This document shows positions 22,580-25,241 of a stretch of 25,241 nucleotides of DNA, piece by piece. Each line of letters opens with the position of its first letter. Within the stretch, counting starts at the first letter, position 1. The notes beneath the pieces are model-generated. The model was not told the DNA's origin. It did not search any database and was given only the letters and a program-made list of their open reading frames with translations. The stretch covers positions 1-25,241 of the forward strand of contig CAZYTO010000046.1 in NCBI GenBank assembly GCA_964650405.1, in the 5' to 3' direction. Made by a program: the position numbers and the translations under genes. The stretch is from CAZYTO01 sp964650405 (lineage in GTDB: Bacteria > Acidobacteriota > Thermoanaerobaculia > Gp7-AA8).

Positions 22580-23539
22580 ATGGAACTGAGACTGGACGAC
22601 GAAGGCACCCACACACTCTTCGGCAATCGTGACGAGAACCTGCGCATGCTGGAGGACGAGTTCGGCGTGAAGATCTCGTCGCGCGGCGCGGAGATCTACG
22701 TCACCGGCATGCCGGAGAGCGTGGCCCCCGTCGAGAAGCTGCTCGGCGAGATGCAGCAGCTCATCGAGCAGGGCTATCCGCTGAAGAAGTCGGACCTGCT
22801 GACCGGCGTGCGCGTCCTGCGGGACCGGCCGGAGATGAGCCTCATCGACTTCTTCACCGATGACGTCATCCAACCGGCGCTGCGCCGCGTGGTGACGCCC
22901 CGCAACGTGGCCCAGAAGTTCTACCTGCAGGCCATGCAGGAGTCGGACATCATCTTCGCCATCGCCCCGGCGGGCACGGGCAGAGCGTTTCTGGCCGTTG
23001 CCGCGGCCGCCGCGGCGCTGGCCGCCAAAGCGATCAAGCGCATCGTGCTCTGCCGTCCTGCCGTGGAGGCGGGCGAGCGCCTGGGCTTCCTCCCCGGCGA
23101 CATCGCGGAGAAGGTCAATCCCTACCTCCGCCCGCTCTACGACTCGCTCTACGACATCCTCGGATACGAGAAGACGGACAAGATGATGGAGAAGTCGATC
23201 ATCGAGATCGCGCCGCTGGCCTTCATGCGCGGCCGCACGCTGAACGACGCCTTCATCATCCTCGACGAGGCGCAGAACACCACTCCCGAGCAGATGAAGA
23301 TGTTCCTGACCCGCCTCGGCTTCGGCTCGAAGGCCGTCATCACCGGCGACGTCACGCAGGTCGATCTGCCCGAGGGGAAGAAGTCGGGCCTGCGCGAAGC
23401 ACGCAACATCCTGCACAAGGTCGAAGGCATCCGCTTCTTCGACTTCAGCGACCGGGACGTCGTGCGCCATCCGCTGGTGGCCAAGGTCGTCGTGGCCTAC
23501 GACCGCGCGGAGAAGGCCGCCAAGCAGGAGAAGTCTTGA
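22580..23539 (+). CDS. ybeZ: PhoH-like ATPase YbeZ with altered Walker A
   Basis: This 319-residue protein is a PhoH/YbeZ-family ATPase, a partner of the YbeY endoribonuclease in RNA and ribosome maturation. A KH-like N-terminal region (about 1-80) leads into FYLQAMQESDIIFAIAPAGTG, the usual lead to the P-loop. YbeZ proteins normally read GPAGTGKTYLA. Here it is APAGTGRAFLA, with Arg135 and Ala136 (codons AGA at 22982 and GCG at 22985) in place of the invariant Lys and Thr/Ser. The rest is intact: RPAVEAGERLGFLPGD, Walker B FIILDEAQNTT, and TGDVTQVDLP. ATG at 22580 has AAGGA at good spacing. The stop overlaps the ybeY start (TTGA), the conserved ybeZ-ybeY order. The substitution could be real or the result of paired sequencing errors. 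Confidence 0.92.
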   Translation: MELRLDDEGTHTLFGNRDENLRMLEDEFGVKISSRGAEIYVTGMPESVAPVEKLLGEMQQLIEQGYPLKKSDLLTGVRVLRDRPEMSLIDFFTDDVIQPALRRVVTPRNVAQKFYLQAMQESDIIFAIAPAGTGRAFLAVAAAAAALAAKAIKRIVLCRPAVEAGERLGFLPGDIAEKVNPYLRPLYDSLYDILGYEKTDKMMEKSIIEIAPLAFMRGRTLNDAFIILDEAQNTTPEQMKMFLTRLGFGSKAVITGDVTQVDLPEGKKSGLREARNILHKVEGIRFFDFSDRDVVRHPLVAKVVVAYDRAEKAAKQEKS

Positions 23540-23973
23540 ACGTCGAGGCCAGCGGCGCGGCCATCCCGCGCCTCAGTCGCCGGGAGATGGCTGCGTTCAC
23601 GCGCGACGTCCTGCTGGCCCTGAAGAAGTCCGCCCAGATCAGCGACGTCTCCATCGCCTTCGTCGACGACGCCGCGATGCAGCAGCTCAACAAGCGCTAC
23701 CGCCACAAGAACCGGACCACGGACGTCCTCACCTTTCCGGCGGACGCCAGCTACGCCGATCCGCGCGCGAAGAAACGCCCCCTCGGCGACATCGTCATCT
23801 CGGTCGATCAGGCACGCCGCCAGGCGGCGGATGAGAAGCACTCGCTGGCCACCGAGGTGCGCTACCTCATCCTGCACGGCATCCTGCACGCCCTCGGCTA
23901 TGACCACGAGACGGACCAAGGCGAGATGAACGCCCTGGAGCTGAAGGTGCGGGAGAGGGTGGGGCTGGGCTGA
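23536..23973 (+). CDS. ybeY: Endoribonuclease / rRNA maturation factor YbeY
   Basis: This 145-residue metalloprotein belongs to the YbeY/UPF0054 family, which acts in 16S rRNA 3' end processing and ribosome quality control. The defining zinc motif is complete: HGILHALGYDH, with three His ligands at about residues 114-124. The family's LNKRYRHKNRTTDVLTFP and LGDIVIS segments come before it. TTG at 23536 overlaps the ybeZ stop, and GGAG sits five bases upstream, so I take it as the start. It is the last gene of the plus-strand run and faces a 136-base inverted repeat. Confidence 0.94.
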   Translation: MNVEASGAAIPRLSRREMAAFTRDVLLALKKSAQISDVSIAFVDDAAMQQLNKRYRHKNRTTDVLTFPADASYADPRAKKRPLGDIVISVDQARRQAADEKHSLATEVRYLILHGILHALGYDHETDQGEMNALELKVRERVGLG

Positions 23974-23978
23974 CACAA

Positions 23979-24114
23979 ATCCTGAGCGAGGGTGGAGGCG
24001 CGGGTGGGAGCGAAGGATCAAAGCGAGGCGAACCGGGATGTGGCAATTGCAGACCTCCAGGTATGCATCGCTTTGATCCTTCGCTCCCGCCCATCCACCG
24101 CCCGCGCTCAGGAT
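23979..24114. repeat. Large inverted repeat between convergent genes
   Basis: The inner arms GGGAGCGAAGGATCAAAGCGA (24006-24026) and its complement (24068-24088) match perfectly over 21 bases. The outer ends ATCCTGAGCG (23979-23988) and CGCTCAGGAT (24105-24114) match over 10, with an imperfect stretch between. A 41-base centre remains. It starts six bases after the ybeY stop and ends 32 bases before the end of the opposing gene, so it could terminate both. Its size and form also suit a small dispersed inverted-repeat element. Confidence 0.92.
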
Positions 24115-24145
24115 AAACTTGGGCCCCGCTCAGCATGAGCCGCCG

Positions 24146-24733
24146 CTACCGCCACCTGCGAATCGTCGTCCCGAGGAACACCGTGTGGACGTCCAGCCCC
24201 GGATTGCGTCCGGTGAAGCCGCCGTTCGAGATGTGCTCGAAACGATAGCCGGCCAGAATGGGCCAACGCTGGTTGGCGAAGAGGATCACCCCCAGGCCGA
24301 GCTGGGAGTTGAAATTAAGGCGCGAGGTGGCCGCGGGCACACGGCGGTTCGCCCACATCGGGCCGGTACCGAGGTCCACGAACGGCTGCACGTCGCTCTT
24401 CGCCCACCAGTGATGCCGGGCGAACACGAACAGCGACTCGCCGCGCACCGCGTCGTCGGGATCGCCGTACTTGTGCCCGAACCAGCTCCGCGGCTGATGG
24501 ATCTGGTGGTAGCTGAGGGATGCCCCCGCCTCCGTGTCGTGCAGGCGCGCCCAGCGATGCAGAAGCGGCGCGTCCAAGGTCATCTCGAACGTCAGCGACC
24601 GGAAGTTGGAGCTGCCGTGGAAGTTGCTCGGATTGCGGCCGGCGCTGAAGTAGAGGTTGAGCGCCTCGGGCGTGGCCGCCGCCGCGGGCAGCGCTGTGAG
24701 CAGTGCGAGGAGGAGGAACACACGGATTTTCAT
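24146..24733 (-). CDS. Acyloxyacyl hydrolase / lipid A 3-O-deacylase (PagL-like)
   Basis: This 195-residue protein has a signal peptide (MKIRVFLLLALLTALPAAAA) and alternating strands expected of a small outer-membrane barrel. Near the C-terminus YRFEHISNGG...RNPGLDVH matches the PagL active-site region, with His167 and Ser169 in H-x-S-N. PagL removes the 3-O acyl chain of lipid A. The third catalytic position, Glu in Pseudomonas PagL at the same spacing, is Asp181 here. ATG at 24733 begins a proper signal peptide; longer versions in the same frame start with polar sequence. It lies 22 bases after the stop of the upstream minus-strand gene, so they may be co-transcribed. It supports a Gram-negative outer membrane with lipid A. 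Confidence 0.85.
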   Translation of the reverse strand: MKIRVFLLLALLTALPAAAATPEALNLYFSAGRNPSNFHGSSNFRSLTFEMTLDAPLLHRWARLHDTEAGASLSYHQIHQPRSWFGHKYGDPDDAVRGESLFVFARHHWWAKSDVQPFVDLGTGPMWANRRVPAATSRLNFNSQLGLGVILFANQRWPILAGYRFEHISNGGFTGRNPGLDVHTVFLGTTIRRWR

Positions 24734-24755
24734 GGGATGACGTGGATGATAGCCG

Positions 24756-25241
24756 CTACTCCAGACGGATGATTCCATCCTTCCACAAACGATAGAAGAT
24801 CAGCATGGCGTCAGGCTCGCGGATGGGAGAGATCTTGATCAGCGAGCCGATGTTCCACTGCCCGTTGATGCGGGAGAGCATGAAGCCCTCGTTCGGGGTG
24901 AAGTTCATCGACGTGATCTCCTCCAGGGCCTTGGCCACGCGGGGCACCTTGGCGTCGATGATGCCCTGGGCGCGGAGGTCGGAGAGGATGGCCGCCTCGG
25001 CGCCGCGGACGGCGCTGCGCACCTTGGGGTGGTTGGGATCGAGGTTCTCCGCCGCCTTCAGGAAGCGTTGCGTCTTCTCGTACTCGCGGCTGCGCAGGGC
25101 CGACTGGGCGCGGTTGAGCAGGGAGGTGATCTCGTCGTCCTCGTTCTCGATGACGGCCGCGATCTCGCTGGTGATTCGCTGTCCCGCGGGGGCGGGCGTG
25201 GCGGCCGGCCGCTGCGAGTCGGGGTCGATCAGGCGGACGAA
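24756..25241 (-). CDS. C-terminal part of a TPR-containing protein with an FMLSRI-type terminal module (runs off the window)
   Basis: The frame is open from the stop at 24756 to the window edge, giving the last 161 residues. A GTG at 25022 is only an internal codon. The visible part begins with an acidic/Pro-Ala linker. A TPR-like helix pair follows (LLNRAQSALRSREYEKTQ, then LKAAENLDPNHPKV). The closing module reads EGFMLSRINGQWNIGSLIKISPIREPDAMLIFYRLWKDGII. Comparable EGF-LSRI-G modules end many DUF4388, J-domain or TPR proteins in Acidobacteriota and Myxococcota; I know no reaction for them. It lies upstream of the PagL-like gene in the same direction. Confidence 0.7.
   Translation of the reverse strand, partial: FVRLIDPDSQRPAATPAPAGQRITSEIAAVIENEDDEITSLLNRAQSALRSREYEKTQRFLKAAENLDPNHPKVRSAVRGAEAAILSDLRAQGIIDAKVPRVAKALEEITSMNFTPNEGFMLSRINGQWNIGSLIKISPIREPDAMLIFYRLWKDGIIRLE

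Noticed and set aside
1..25241. tRNA or rRNA genes, transposases, phage genes
   Set aside because: None was recognised in either strand; the mobile signals here are repeats only.

Overview
The window is about 25 kb of high-GC bacterial chromosome. It is densely coded on both strands. The housekeeping genes (rsmA, cca, rsmD, ybeZ, ybeY), a PagL-type outer-membrane lipid A deacylase, a sigma factor next to a zinc-finger/CHAT protein, and the tail of an Ig-repeat protein fit a diderm, Acidobacteriota-like organism. No rRNA or marker gene is present, so this placement is an inference.

Layout: (1) 1-1570 holds the broken end of an Ig-like protein, a strong hairpin, rsmA, and a decayed second copy of the rsmA 3' end. 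(2) 1576-7665, minus strand, is a three-gene unit: an ECF-like sigma factor, a protein joining an anti-sigma-type zinc finger, one membrane helix, helical repeats and a CHAT protease domain, and a caspase-like protein whose catalytic His is Tyr. The two protease-fold genes are visibly lower in GC than everything around them. (3) 7885-10854 is a copper module: a CsoR operator-like palindrome, csoR and copA. (4) 10887-12827 holds a divergent NRDE protein and a secreted polysaccharide deacetylase. (5) 12915-17983, minus strand, is a coupled operon of a YfhO-like membrane protein, a GAF-GGDEF diguanylate cyclase and an acyl-CoA synthetase. (6) 18141-23973, plus strand, is a largely overlapping run: glycosyltransferase-like gene, cca, secreted unknown protein, rsmD, rhodanese, ybeZ, ybeY. 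(7) 24146-25241, minus strand, holds a PagL-like protein and a partial TPR protein.

The main candidate for something new is the sigma/CHAT/pseudo-caspase operon. It has a built-in route from an anti-sigma-like domain to a protease domain, followed by a protein with a protease fold that has lost its catalytic His. A second theme is a family of 7-8 bp tandem repeats. They occur as head-to-tail arrays or inverted pairs in divergent and convergent intergenic gaps, and also in frame inside genes (copA, the YfhO-like gene and the glycosyltransferase-like gene), where they encode linkers. Smaller oddities are a PhoH/YbeZ P-loop whose invariant Lys and Thr are Arg and Ala, and a 136-bp inverted repeat between convergent genes.

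All calls come from reading the sequence and remembered family motifs. No database search was run.
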